Positions 34,962 to 46,792 of a stretch of DNA of 64,000 nucleotides are shown piece after piece. The notes beneath the pieces were generated by a model, which worked only from the letters and a program-made list of their open reading frames with translations, made no database searches and was not told the DNA's origin. A program made the position numbers and the translations under genes. Each line of letters starts with the position of its first letter. Position 1 is the first letter of the stretch. This DNA is from Ampelomyces quisqualis (lineage: Eukaryota > Ascomycota > Dothideomycetes > Pleosporales > Phaeosphaeriaceae), in the NCBI GenBank assembly GCA_018398575.1, contig JAGTXZ010000021.1, forward strand, positions 1,302,001 through 1,366,000, read 5' to 3'.

Positions 34962-35860
34962 TCACTTCGATACAGTCGAGAATTCGATCGCAGTCTCCAC
35001 ACACCACCCTCCTATTCTCCCAATCCTCACCGCCTCAACAACATCAAAGGTCGGCCGCTCGACATACTTCTTCCAAAACCCCTGCTCCTTCCGCTCATCC
35101 TACGGCAACACCAGATCTCCCCACTTCAACTCCAACTCCACCCGCCTCGCACACCCCTCGATTACCTCGGCCTTAAACTCAAAAACATCAAAACCAAACT
35201 CGACATCCCCCTTGACCACAACCCGTCCTTTAATCCCAACTTCTCTCCCCATATCCAGCGCAACACACCTCTTATCCAACACAAGCACAAGTAGTCCACA
35301 AAACCCCATCTTCATCTCCCTAACCCACCAATCACGCGCATCCGTCACAACACCCCCAAACCTCCCTTCAGCAGCAAGACTCCACTCGATCACGCGCAAC
35401 ACGTCAACGACTTCCTTTCCCCGTGCCTGCGTGATTTGTCAAATCCACCCTGCGAAGACGACATCGAAGCGCTCTTCGTGGTGCATAGTTTTGGTGACAC
35501 TGCTATGGCGCACTTCAAAGGTCGTGGTGGGTGAGGGGTGTGTAGCTCGCGCGGTGGCGATCATGCATGGAGAGATGTCGTAGCCAAGGACTGAGGATGC
35601 GCCGAGGCGGGAGAGGAGGGAGGACGTTGTGCCGGTGCTGCATGCGAGATCTGGTGGGGGGAGAGTGGGTTGGGGGTGGATGGATGGTGGGGTGAGGGTG
35701 AAAGTACCGAGACTTTTTTTTCGTGTATGTTTCCTAGGGCTTTGGTAATGCTTGGTTTCTCTGGCTCGGCGGCGGGGAGCGTTTTGATGGTGTTGTATTA
35801 TGTGCCGCTTTTGTCGTATTGGGTGTTTTGTGTGCTTTTGCTATTTTGTTGGGGTGTCAT
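34962..35860 (-). pseudogene. SAM-dependent methyltransferase pseudogene (type 11-like)
   Basis: Reading from ATG 35860: MTPQQNSKSTQNTQYDKSGT, stop (TAA), YNTIKTLPAAEPEKPSITKA, LGNIHEKK, a frameshift at a run of eight A (about 35715), then DLACSTG (motif I), GASSVLGYDISPCMIATARA, ERFDVVFAGW, stop (TGA), VIEWSLAAEGRFGGV, a later TAG, and KKYVERPTFDVVEAVRIG before the final TGA at 34962. A normal GT..AG intron can be placed before DLACSTG if the A run had one more base. Three in-frame stops plus a frameshift make it non-functional as read. The fold is the class I methyltransferase type; the former substrate cannot be told. Confidence 0.78.
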
Positions 35861-36498
35861 GATGCCTTGGTCTAGTGGGTCTTCAACGGGCTCAAGTAAA
35901 TATGGCTTTGTGAAACTGTCACTTCCGTCTCTTCTTCTTGCACTGGGGTAGTTGGTACTGAAGCTGCAGGTATCAATACGCGCTCAAGTACTCCACCCCC
36001 GTAAGAATTTGCCTCTGTACCACTGCAATTTCAATATGCTTCAAGTATATTGTACACTTCACGTGAGTGCTATGCATCAACAAATGACGCATATACGCAT
36101 TAAACACGCACCATAAACCAAAAGCATTAGTCTCCTTCCGAATTCCCGGCAATAGTGACCTGGAATGCTGGAAGTGGGTGATTGACTCAAAGTGGATGGC
36201 ATCGAGTAAGCTCGAAGTGAACATCATGCAGACCAAATTCAAAATGTTGAGGCTCTGCCTCACTGCCGAAGAAGCAGTGAGGGTATCGCGAACCACTCGT
36301 GGGTAGATACTTGGTAAAGTTCAAAGGATAGATGCAACGTACGTGATTTTGATATCATTCAATTGAGACGTTCAGAAGTCATATTAATTCATTGTTCATG
36401 TCTCATAAATGACTAGCAATGTCGAGCTGTCTATGATTTGCGTTGCGTCCTGCGCGCCAAAAGCACACGTAATCAATTACGGCTGAAATAAATTACAT
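35861..36498. other. Intergenic region
   Basis: 638 bp between the 5' end of the methyltransferase pseudogene and the stop of the JEN-type transporter gene. No gene is seen. Confidence 0.45.
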
Positions 36499-38171
36499 TT
36501 AAATCTTCTCAGCGTCCCTGGTCGTGTTGGCGTTGCTGTTGGAGTCGACAAGCTCAACGACCCTCGCACCGTCCTTCTCGCTATGAAGGCTTCCCTGCTC
36601 AACATCCTTTGGCGCAGGGAGATGTTGCGCACCAATAGGTCCAGAGTTTTCAAAGTGGCGACCTTTCTTCTCAGGTCCAAGCGAAGTTGTGACCGCGATG
36701 CCAATGACGATGATGGCTGTCGCGACACCCATGACAGGTCCGTATGCAGGCGACTTCACACCCTTGGAAGTAGTAATCATGGTGGCTTCAGCGACAGCGT
36801 TGACGATTTGTGCAGATGGCGAGGAAATCATGTTTCCGAGCTGGTAGGTGATGCCAACGAAGGATGATCGGAAGGCAGGAGGTGACAATTCGCTGAGATG
36901 GATGGGAATCACACCCCAGGCTCCCTGGACGAAGAACTGGATCATGAAACCAGAAGCAGAAAGGCCGCGCTCGGTGGTGGGGAGGATCCAGGCGGGAATG
37001 AGGCACCCGGAGATGAGAGCGGCGCAGACAATAGTTCGGCGACGACCAAACCATTGCGAGGTGTATCCGAGAATAGTACCGCCAACGCAGGCGCCGGTCT
37101 TCATGAGAATCGAGGCACGAGTAGCGCCGGCAGAGTTGAGATGCTTGGACTCCTTCATGAACGTGGTGTAGCTGTCTTGGCTAGTGTGGGAGTAGAAGTT
37201 GAACCAGGTCATCAGGAAGATACAATAGACGCACATGCGCCACTCCATCTTGAGCATGGCCTTTGACTCAGCCCAGAATGCGCCGGGTGTCTTTCCAGAC
37301 TTGCCAGCCTTCTTTGCCTCGATGAACTGCTTAGATTCGGGGAAAAGAACACGAACGAAACCGATAGCGATGGAGAAACCAGCGCCGATCCAGAAGACGG
37401 TCTTCCAGGTGTTGGTAGCTCCTCCGACTCCTAAGTTGGCGCAAGCAGCGAGGACATAGCCGAAAGAGTAACCTTGCTGGAGGATACCACTCATCAAACC
37501 ACGAGCATTGGCACTGTTATCATTAGCTTAATTCATCAAGTGGTAGAAAGTAAACGTACGGGCAGTTCTCAAGAGCCATGGAGATGGCGTTTCCGTAGAC
37601 ACCTCCCATGAAGAGTCCGAAGAGACTGCGGACAGCAAGGAACTGGTTGAAAGTGGCGGAATAGATGGTAGCGACCTGAAGAAGACCAAGAATGATCATG
37701 TTGAGGACCATGGGCCATTTTCGTCTGTAACAAACAAATTAGCGCATTTCTTTTACATGGTGGTACATGCAACACATACCCAAATTTGTCTCCGGCCAGA
37801 CCGAAGAAGGCAGCACCGACCGATCGGAGTAGCAGAGTCAATGTGATGGCAGTTGTGATGCTGGTATTGGACTGCTTGTAGTATGCTGCAAGCTTGGTGG
37901 TCTGGATTGAGAGCGCATGAAAGTCGAAGGCATCAGCAGTCCACGCAAGGAAGCCGACAATGAAGTACAGCCAATCCTTCAGGCGCAGCTGAGCAAAGAG
38001 GCTGATGGGGTTCTTCAGAGGCTCAGGCTTCTGCCACTCGCAGTGCTCCTCGCCATAGTCGTTTCGGACGACCACACGCTGGTCCCAGACGAATAGGTCC
38101 TTGAATCCTTGCTTCGCAGTAGCAAAGGTGCCCTTGGCCAAAGGGTCGGCAGGTTTGTTGGTGCTTGTCAT
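36499..38171 (-). CDS. JEN-type monocarboxylate/proton symporter (MFS)
   Basis: Exons 38171-37780, 37724-37560 and 37513-36499 encode 523 residues. Introns are 55 bp and 46 bp, both phase 2. Start: the frame extends upstream but ATG 38171 (MTSTNKPAD) is the first ATG. The JEN signature NxxS/THxS/TQDxxxT is present as NFYSHTSQDSYTT (residues 291-303). These plasma-membrane permeases take up lactate, pyruvate, acetate or dicarboxylates with protons. The rest fits a 12-helix major facilitator: WTADAFDFHALSI in helix 1, the GLAGDKFGRKWP loop 2-3 motif (restored by splicing) and TSQWFGRRRTIV in the second half. Both tails are hydrophilic. It is the only intact gene in a stretch of decayed genes. 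Such genes are usually repressed by glucose. Confidence 0.93.
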
Positions 38172-40442
38172 TGCTACAGAAGCGTAGAGAATTGTGGACA
38201 AATATTGAGAAGGGTCGAACTCACGAAAAGAGCAGCCCTATCGTAATGCTGGAATCAGGGATCGAGATAGCACACGTCCAATATATAGGCTAGTTCTGGG
38301 CGTACATCTTTACCTCGAAGCGATGCCATCGCTACCCTTGGCACTTGCCAGTCATGGGTATCCGTACAACAGCGTTCATAGCCAAGACGGTGCCAAGGTG
38401 CTTGATGCAGTTGGGCAAGGATCGCGCACGATGAATGTAACCGCACCTAGTGCGCCAAGTGAGTCGAAGCACTGGTGGCAGGCCAAGCTAACACGAGCAA
38501 CGAGTGAGAAGAGAGAACCAACGCCAGGATCATGTAAACGTATCAGACAATCGTCTTTCAGACGCCGTTACCGTGTCCCCACGGGGTCGCAAGACTCATG
38601 CGACCCTGCGTCTGTGTGACCCATTTTTCATCAACACCATAATCCGGCACCATCACGTAGCACACCGAAGAAGGTTTTGTGCTTGTCCCGCACAAGCTAC
38701 GTGGCGTGAACGAAGCGTTATCGCCAGACGCACAAAGAAGCTTCATGCCAGCTCGGGCAGCCACCAAACTTGGCCATTGACCCCGCCGCGAGTCTTTGCG
38801 CGGACGAAAGTGCCGAAGCTTCCTTGGAGCCCTTGGAGCCCTTGTGCGCCGAGAGCGAGAGCGCACACTTACGACGGCCAAGAGAATGGAGCCGTGTGGC
38901 TTGCAGGCCGTGTGGGATAGTGTCAGCCCAGCATCCTTGAGCAGGCTTCTTTCGACGCCTCGGTTCGTGATGATGGTGCGTCGATCCACGCACATGAGCT
39001 GCATCTTACAGTTGCTGGTTCTGGCGGTCAAGTTGATTGCGGGTACGACGTGCAGAGTTCTGGGCCCGGTGGTCTCTGCAAGGCTGAAATAGGGCACGTT
39101 GCACGAGATGTGATGCTTGTGCCGGTGGAGCCCTGGGTTGCGCGTGGCGGCGCACTGAAGCAACGTCAAGCAAAAGCGGATGCGAGAGCGGATGCGCGGA
39201 GTATTGGCCGTGGAGATTTTAAAGTGCATGGGCTGACTCGACTGGCCCAGCTGACGCGCAGAAAGGCTGGGTCCGCATCGACAAAATGGGGAGAAGACGC
39301 CAGTGAAGTTCAGTGAAGCCAACTAGCACAGAAGCTGGGGAAGCAGCCCACAGACCCTTTCGGATCTCCCACGCTTCTGAGCACAGACCGGATGAAGTTG
39401 ACGTCTCCTCCATTCACGTTATGGTGTCATTGGCTGCCAGCAAGAACGAGGCATTTTCGAACATACGACTTGACCCGAGGCGCTTTGATCTGCAGGCATC
39501 TCATAGCCTGGACAGTCCAGACTTCATCGGCTCTACTCTGAGCCCGTGGATCCACTCGGAGCTTCTTCTGCAAGCCTCACCATTCATGTGACTACTCCGA
39601 CTCTTATCGAGGTCCGTTTGCAATCTTACGACCTACTGGGCGGACGTTTCAGTGTATGCTTACTCATGAGCCCCGGTTCGGGGTCACGTCTTTTGCCACA
39701 CCTCGGCCGAGGTATCCAAATATACCTGTTCATCAACACCATGCAATTGAGGTCACCAGACGGACGGGTAGGCACAGGTAGGAGCGCAAGTCCACTATTT
39801 GGCGTCATTGGGAGCATTCGGAGCGTTGAAATCCTCATATATCTGGCTGTCGAAATGCCCAACTCTGATGTTGTGGGACCTCGTGGTGCCAAGCATCTCA
39901 GCTCCCCTCGCACGTGACTCTAGAAATCCTAAACTATACTACGTTACGCGACTATCTTGGCGCGCGGAAACATGCACTACAAGTCGGATTGTCGGTCTCG
40001 ACAGTCTAGCACCACGTAGGCTCACCTGATGCTTGCCAAGGCAGAATTGGTCGATCGATTGATTGATTTGGTTTAACGTCTCAAAGAACCTTCCTAGGGG
40101 TATGTACTATGTAGACGGGTGAAGCTATAAATAGAATACCTAGCTATGGATGAAACAAAAGTTATCTTTGCCCTACTCTCCGTTAGTGAAGGGACAGCTA
40201 GTAGAAGGCGCCTACGCATCTCCTAGGCCTGTTTTAAACCTCCCCCCTTATACACAGAGCTACAGAAGGATCAGGACATTGGGTTTCCGACTGTGGCAGT
40301 GAGAGCTTCCTAGGAAGGTCCCAATCCTACCAAAGAGCGCCAGACTTGCCTTCTCCATCACAATGTGGCGTGAACTATATCCAGCGAGTATGCGCCTAGC
40401 AATTATCAGTAAATCCACCAAGGCGGCATTGAAGTTTCGTAC
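38172..40442. other. 2.3 kb gene-free stretch
   Basis: No supported gene. A long minus-strand open frame (38558-39322) is Arg/Ser-rich without domain character. The transporter promoter should lie just above 38171, with TATATAGG near 38280. Confidence 0.45.
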
Positions 40443-41955
40443 TTTCATTTTGCTGAAGGTCCCGTGCGTGAACACCTCAAACCTTGATTTTGTTCCTGGA
40501 GCTATACCTTCGTAATCTGGTCCAATGGTTGTCGAGTAATTTCGGTAGATGGCCGGCACAAGAGCCATCTTCACCATCGCAAGACTGAGCAACATACCAT
40601 TTCCTCCTCTCGATCAAGTTCGGGTCACCATCGGCCTTCTCCTATCGCGCAGGATCCCACACCAAAGGATTCGCGAAAACGTATCATTGCGATGCAGCGA
40701 ATACGATAGCCGTCAATCACAACGTCGACTGGACTGGTGCGTGGTTCGGAAGCCGATAAAGGGGCATCAATCGACGTGTCTCCCCGATCACAGTATCCAG
40801 ATGAGGAATTTGATCTGCGACATCAAAATCCGCGACGGCGTTCTTAACGGTAGATACTTCGATGCCTTTGCGCTCTTGGATAAGCTGCTGCTAGATATGG
40901 GCGTTATTCGCAAGGGACAAAGCCCAGACAAGGAACATCAGAGTGTCACTTGTGGTGTCTATGCCAGCAAGCAAATAGTCAGCGGCTTCGCTCGCAACAT
41001 GAAATTCGACGAGGCCGGCATGGTCTCTGACCTTCCATAACCGAGCGATGATGGGTTCCTGCGCTTTGGCCCTCGTCTCGGGATCAGCATCGCGATAGTA
41101 TTGCATGGCACGTAGAGCACAGGCTCGTATACCTGTATACATCGCAGACTTGGCATGGGTAGAACTGGTCGGACCAGTCTCTCCATGTACCCGGTGCGTG
41201 TGGATAGCCACGATGTCAACGAAGGAAGGTGTACTGCAAACCAATACTGCAAACCAATACTGCAAACCAAGACAGACACCGGCGCGAATAGTCCAAGATA
41301 TCGCCGAGGAGGCTCAAATGATTTGGCATGCCTTGCAGAGCTTTTGTAGCTCATATGTCTGTCTACCCGCAAAGAAATGTTGTGATCAAGTCGATGGAAT
41401 AATAGTGTAAGGCTGAGAAGATCTCCAAGCTGTCCGCTATCCCAGCTCCTTCCAACAGATCTAGAAGTCTTTGATTTTGTTCTCGATGATTCTTGTGGCT
41501 GTCCCCCTCAACACGGCCGATTTTGAGTACATGGGTGCCAGGAAAGGCTTCCTCCTCGCATGATCGGCCACGCCGTGGAGTGTGAATAGATTCCTGCTGC
41601 CATACACGTGGAATATCGAGTGAAACGTGGTCCGCTCAAAGCCACTAACTGCGCCATAGATCGTGCGCAGTGCCGTTGGGGAATTGAAGTGGACTTCATT
41701 GGCTCCGATGCGGGCCACAGGGCCGTACTGTTGTTGATTGTGCGCGTGCGTCGACCCCAGTAGTCTTTTGCAAGTCCCCATTTCGTTACAGCGTACAACA
41801 TCGGACCTCGACTGCGTCTCAACGGGCTCAGAACAAATTGTGTCACAAGCAATCGATGGATGAATAAGAGGATGATCCCAGTGGCAATTAGTACTACAGT
41901 TGTCGATGCTATGGCTAGAGAGAAAAGAAAGACTTGATATAAGTGCGCTTGTCAT
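40443..41955 (-). pseudogene. Cytochrome P450 pseudogene lacking its haem-binding loop
   Basis: Pieces of one fungal P450 can be followed in order: membrane anchor STTVVLIATGIILLFIHR, SPLRRSRGPMLYAVTKWGLA, YGPVARIGANEVHFNS, GVADHARRKPFLAPMYSKSA, then after a frameshift at about 41463 LDLLEGAGIADSLEIFSALH, NHLSLLGDILDYS, the I-helix AGIDTTSDT, HLDTVIGETRRL with the ExxR motif, NPLVWDPAR, and finally LAMVKMALVPAIYRNYSTTI. Stops interrupt it at several places (for example before QQLIQER and after DPAR). The FxxGxRxCxG haem loop that should precede LAMVKMAL is absent. A 13-bp triplication sits between DILDYS and the I-helix. At least three frameshifts and the lost cysteine loop show it is dead. 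Confidence 0.88.
41232..41270 (+). repeat. Triple 13-bp tandem repeat inside the P450 pseudogene
   Basis: Three exact copies of TACTGCAAACCAA at 41232-41244, 41245-41257 and 41258-41270. Confidence 0.97.
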
Positions 41956-42417
41956 TAGAGCTTCCCTAGCTGAAGGTGTGTATATTTGTATCGTGGGAGC
42001 TCTTGTAGTATCTTGAAGCGTGTCGTGCCATACTGGCATCGCTTGAAATGGGCGGGGGTTGAAGCAAGCTAGTTGAAGGGTGGGGTTGGAAGAGCTACTT
42101 TACCTTCCCTTTCCGATGCGCAATAACAGAGATGGGATCCCTTCATGCAAACAAGTGCAATGAACATATTCACACCCGAGGCCTTGTTGGTATCGGGCGT
42201 CTGCATATTCTTCGCAACAAGCCATTCTTGTCTTTCTGGGACCCGTAATGTTTGGAGGCGCCCAGCAATCACGCTAGCGAGTCGCATCTGATTGTCGCCA
42301 TGAGTGCAGTGCCAACGTGGCGTAAGTGTCTTCTGAGCGTGCGGTGTTGTAGGCGCGTGACAGTCCTCGAGCATATCCCGCTCTCGGGGCTAACCGCAAT
42401 TCATGTTGCATACCTCT
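41956..42417. other. Intergenic region
   Basis: 462 bp between the 5' end of the P450 pseudogene and the RRP41 stop codon. Nothing else was recognised. Confidence 0.45.
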
Positions 42418-43173
42418 TCAGTCGAACCGCTTGCCATAGCCCTTGACGACCTCGTCGAGTATCCCTCTGAGCCTCTTGCAGCCTTCTATGCCCACTGCGA
42501 GCATGCCTTCTAGCCTCTCCATTCTGACCCTGGTCTCCATTACACACACCGCCACTTTGTCGCTGTCGCCGAGAGTGCCAACCGTAAGGAATGGTAGTTC
42601 TTGCTCTTCTAGCGTGTTCAGATCGAGCAGCGGATCGTCAGAGGAAGCGTTGTCTGCGGCGGAGGACGATGCGCTTGAAGCGGCGGTGCATGCCACGAGA
42701 TAGTCTGCCATGGGAATACCGGCGTCGATCAGTGCAAGCGTTGACGCATTGATGCAGGCTGCAAGAAGCGACCCGTCCTGGGATATGATGTGTATGTTGA
42801 GCGTAATGGTCGAATGTGGGTAGAGGTGCAGCAGCAGTACGCCCTCGAAAGCACTGCGCAGACAATGCTCCATTTCCTTGCTTCGCTTGTCTCCACCTCC
42901 TCTCCTCCTCCTCTCCATGCCGCTGAAGCCTGCGAAGTTGATCTCCACCTCGACTTTGGCTTGTCCGCCTGCTCCGCCCCGCTGCCCAGCCTGCCGTCCT
43001 TCTGCTGGGCCAGTGACTGAGGCGAGAATCTTGGTGTTGCCCATCTCCAGGTAAGAAGAGCCATCGGCTGCGGCCTGTGTCGATATTTGAGCATGGATGC
43101 GACGAAGTTCGTTCCACCGGCGGCCATCGAGACGGAGGAGGGCAAGGGAGTATGTCGAAGTGTCGAGTGGCAT
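42418..43173 (-). CDS. RRP41: Exosome complex subunit Rrp41/Ski6
   Basis: A single exon encodes 251 residues of the RNase PH fold. Rrp41 is one of six ring subunits of the eukaryotic RNA exosome (nucleus and cytoplasm), which channels RNA to Rrp44. Family marks: RLDGRRWNELRRI near residue 14, GSSYLEMGNTKILASVTGP (the GxSxxxxGxTxVxaxv pattern), VEINFAGFSGMERRRRG, PHSTITLNIHIISQDGSLLA, and DAGIPMADYLVACTA. The loop after TGP is extended by a Gln/Gly-rich insertion, and a Ser/Ala-rich insertion (about residues 165-180) precedes the last strands. The eukaryotic ring subunit is a structural member without catalytic activity. Length and start (MPLDTSTYSLALLRLDGRR) agree with the family. It is head-to-head with the SNF2 gene at 43470. 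Confidence 0.94.
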   Translation of the reverse strand: MPLDTSTYSLALLRLDGRRWNELRRIHAQISTQAAADGSSYLEMGNTKILASVTGPAEGRQAGQRGGAGGQAKVEVEINFAGFSGMERRRRGGGDKRSKEMEHCLRSAFEGVLLLHLYPHSTITLNIHIISQDGSLLAACINASTLALIDAGIPMADYLVACTAASSASSSAADNASSDDPLLDLNTLEEQELPFLTVGTLGDSDKVAVCVMETRVRMERLEGMLAVGIEGCKRLRGILDEVVKGYGKRFD

Positions 43174-43469
43174 CGCGATGCGCCGAGCTTGCTAAGCGGG
43201 CGCTGGCTGGATCTCTGATATCGTTTGCAGGAACTGTAGCACGCTATTCCGGTGATGTGCCAATGGCTACGGATAGAGCTTAGATAATTCGGGAGGGCTG
43301 CCCCGCTTAAACGTTACACGTGAGAGCGCGGTTAGCGCGACTCGGACCAAGTGTCCTATCATCCGACGCGTTCATCAATCAACGCCAGTTCATCTACACC
43401 GAGCAAGTCCGACTCCGTGTCTCTGAGACACGCCTTGCTACAACGATCGCTTAAACTCTGCTCCATGCC
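43174..43469. promoter_or_regulatory. Bidirectional promoter between RRP41 and the SNF2 gene
   Basis: 296 bp separate the divergent start codons. No TATA box is evident, as expected for a housekeeping pair. Confidence 0.55.
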
Positions 43470-46400
43470 ATGTCCTTCACCTCTGGCAAAGACAAGCACA
43501 ATCGTCGCGCCCTGAGAGCATTCGCGGAAAGCGAAGCGCAGAGCAACAGCGACGACGAGGATGGTCTCGACATAGTCGACTCCTCCCGCAAGGACTTGGA
43601 CCTCTCCCAGTACATTGAGGGTCCGTCTGTGCCTCTTTTCATCCAGCGGCCCGTGTATGTTGATAATGCCCAGTCTTGACGCAGTCTCAATCGCGGTCCC
43701 AACATGCGTCTTCATACGAAAAGCGCAAGACCCAGCAAGCAGCTGAGGCAATCTCGGAAGATGATTTCGATGTGGCGCCCCGCACACAAGCTTTGCATCA
43801 GCAAGCTAGTAGCTCTGGCACCGAAGATGTGACAGACGGAGACGAAGACCAAGTCGAGTCAGATTGGTCAGAGGAAGATACGCGGGCAGTTTACAAGGAA
43901 TGGAAAGAGCGCAAAAAGAACAAACGCAAGCGGGTCGCCGCAGAGACTAACAGAATCCGAGCCCAGAAGAAGTCCAAAGTAGCAGCCGCCGCAGCTTCAA
44001 GCATCGTAGGGCGCAAGCCAACCGCCAAAAAAAAGCAGGGTCATGGTCCAACTGGTTTCAGCACTGATTCCGTCGCCGAGGATGCAGACATCCATGCTAC
44101 TTTTCTTGATGACCCAATACCGGACTACATTACATCACGCCAGAAGAATCTCAAAAAGTTACACGAAGCCGGCTTGCGGTATCCGCCTGGCTACAAAGAC
44201 GTCGATCTGGGTCTACCTGAGAAGGAAGAAAGACCCGTACTCGACAAGATCATCATGCCGCAGCGCGAAAAGAAGAATATCAAGCTTCACGAATCCGGTG
44301 GCATTATACCAGCACCTATCGCACAGTGGTTGCGTGACTACCAAGTCGAAGGCGTACAGTTTCTTCACGAAAAATTCGTCAAGCAAACGGGGGCTATCTT
44401 GGGCGACGACATGGGTCTGGGCAAGACCATTCAAGTCATTGCTTTCCTCACTGTGGCGTTTGGCAAGAAAGCGACGAAGAATGACGCTAGGTCTATGCGA
44501 CAATTTCGCCTGAGTGGTCAAGATCGCTGGTACCCTCGTATCTTAATCGTGTGTCCTGGCACGCTAATGCAGAATTGGGAGGATGGGCTGGCAAAATGGG
44601 GCTGGTGGGAGGTCTATCGATATCACGGCGGGACTGCAGCGGATCGCAAAGGTGTCCTAGGAGCAGCTACAAAAGGCATGCTCGAAATCATGATCACAAC
44701 TTATACCACCTATCGCAATCACGAGAGCGAGATCAATACTGTCGACTGGGACTGCGTCGTGGCTGACGAATGCCACCAGATCAAGAGCAAGAACGCAGAG
44801 ATCACCAAAGCAATGAACAAGATCAACGCACTCTGTCGGATTGGACTTACTGGGACGGCCATACAGAACAAGTACGAAGAACTCTGGAATCTTTTGAATT
44901 GGGCCCGACCAGGAGCTTACGGCTCCGCCCAAGAGTGGAAGCAGACGATCAGTCTTCCCCTGAAATTGGGTCAAGCACACGATGCTACTAATGCACAGCT
45001 AGCCGATTCACGAAGCAGAGCCCAGGATCTTGTCCACAAGATTCTACCTAGCGTCTTCCTGCGCAGGATGAAGACCCTCATCGCCCACCAGTTGCCCAAG
45101 AAGAGCGACCGCATAATTTTCTGCCAACTCACCGAGACTCAGGCTGATTCATATCGCGCATTTCTGGAAAGTGACAGGTGTCATTTCATCCAGACCGCTA
45201 GAGAAGAGTGCGATTGCGGGTCTGGGAAGAAGCGAGGCTGGTGCTGCTACCAGGAAATCCCAGATGAAGGTGGAAAGTGGAGCACGTTCATCTTCCCATG
45301 CATGGTGACGCTTCAAAAGTTGGCCAATCATCTTGCACTTATTGTCCCACAATCTTCAGAGACAAAAGAGAAGCAAGGAAAAGACACTGAACTCCTACAA
45401 ATAGCGTGTCCTGATCAGTGGGAGGATCTGTACAGGATTCGTGACAACATCCTCCATCAGTCACAGCGCGAGTTCTGCGGGAAGTGGAAAGTACTGCGAC
45501 GTCTACTAGACTTTTGGCACTCGAATGGCGACAAAGTCCTCATATTCTCGCATTCAGTACGTTTGCTAAGGCTCTTGAGAGGGCTTTTCGACATCGATGG
45601 CACCAAATACAACTTCACGTACCTCGATGGAAGCATGAAGTACGAAGATCGTTCCAAGGCCGTTGCAGACTTCAATTCCGATCCCAACCAGTTTGTCTTC
45701 CTGATCAGTACGAAAGCGGGCGGCATCGGTTTGAACATCACCTCAGCCAACAAAGTGGTTATTGTAGATCCACATTGGAATCCTGCCTACGACCTTCAGG
45801 CGCAGGATCGTGCATATCGTATCGGCCAAACACGAGATGTCGAGGTGTTCCGGCTAGTGTCAAGTGGAACAATTGAGGAGATCGTGTATGCCCGCCAAAT
45901 CTACAAGCAGCAACAAGCCAATATTGGCTACAATGCATCCGAGGAGCGACGCTACTTCAAAGGAGTCATGGATCAATCGAGTAAGAAAGGTGAGCTCTTT
46001 GGCTTAGAGAACCTCTTTACGTTTGAAGAAAGCAGCGTACTACTTCGCGACATCATGCACAAGACCAACATTGCCGAATCAAAAGCGGGCATCAACGCTG
46101 TCGATTTCAACTTTGACGAATCGCAACTTGACTCTGATGACGATGACATACTATCCAACAAGTCCCTTGGCATCGCCGACGAGGACGTCAACCTTGGTGA
46201 GATGCAAAAGCTTGTCGACTCGTTCACTTCAACGACTTCATCCACGTCCACGTCCACGAAAGGCAAAATTCATAGCAAGAAGTTTGTCAAGCGCGGCGGA
46301 CCTGACCCTATCAACGCCATTCTCGCAAAGGCCGGCGTGCAGTACACCCACGAGAACTCTGAGGTCATCGGTCGCAGTGAGGTCGAGGCTCGACTGGGCA

Positions 46401-46792
46401 AACAAGCGATGGAACTACGCAACGATATTGATCTCTCGAGCAAGCGGGTATTCCAGGGCTCGCAGTCGCAATCACAATCCCAACACACACCGCACTTCCA
46501 TCCCTTCTCGCATCAAGATGAAGAAGAGATCGAACACAGCGAAGACGACGAGGACGATGTCAAAGTGGTGGGGAGTGCCTCCAAGGGCGAATTCAAGATC
46601 AACTATCGCTACCGACCCGATGAGCGCATTCGCAAACGGCAGTTTTGCAGCATGACTGAAAGCATGGGCTTCGATGATCCGGTGGAATTCGCGTTGCTGG
46701 TCGAGAGCAGTACGCAGGAGGAGCGGCGAAAGATGCTCGAGCGTTTCTATCGAGGCCGGAGAAGGGAGCTCACAAGAGATGTTGAAAAGTAA
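43470..46792 (+). CDS. SNF2-family DNA-dependent ATPase, ERCC6L2/Rad26-like
   Basis: A short first exon (MSFTSGKDKHNRR) and a long second exon encode about 1089 residues. The junction is uncertain: 43620|43674 keeps frame (phase 1, 53 bp) but uses a weak GTCCGT donor. The ATPase domain has motif I GDDMGLGKTIQ (about residue 294), motif II DECH (415-418), LTGTAIQNKYEELW, STKAGGIGLNI and DRAYRIGQ. The segment ANKVVIVDPHWNPAYDLQAQ and the IYKQQQANIGYNASEERRYF extension after the helicase domain favour ERCC6L2-like proteins over Rad54. A Cys-rich insert, CDCGSGKKRGWCC, lies between the lobes. The N-terminus is acidic then Lys-rich; the C-terminus has an acidic block. A nuclear role in DNA repair or transcription-coupled processes is inferred. 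Confidence 0.9.

Noticed and set aside
34900..35583. 227-codon plus-strand open frame rich in Ser/Thr/Pro
   Set aside because: It is the antisense of the methyltransferase pseudogene, whose motifs read on the minus strand.
38558..39322. 254-codon minus-strand open frame
   Set aside because: Arg/Ser-rich without folded segments, begins at a non-ATG codon, and competing frames of similar length lie on the other strand.
43656..43685. Perfect GTATGT donor for the first intron of the SNF2 gene
   Set aside because: The intron would be about 30 bp, below the usual minimum, and the downstream frame would be wrong.
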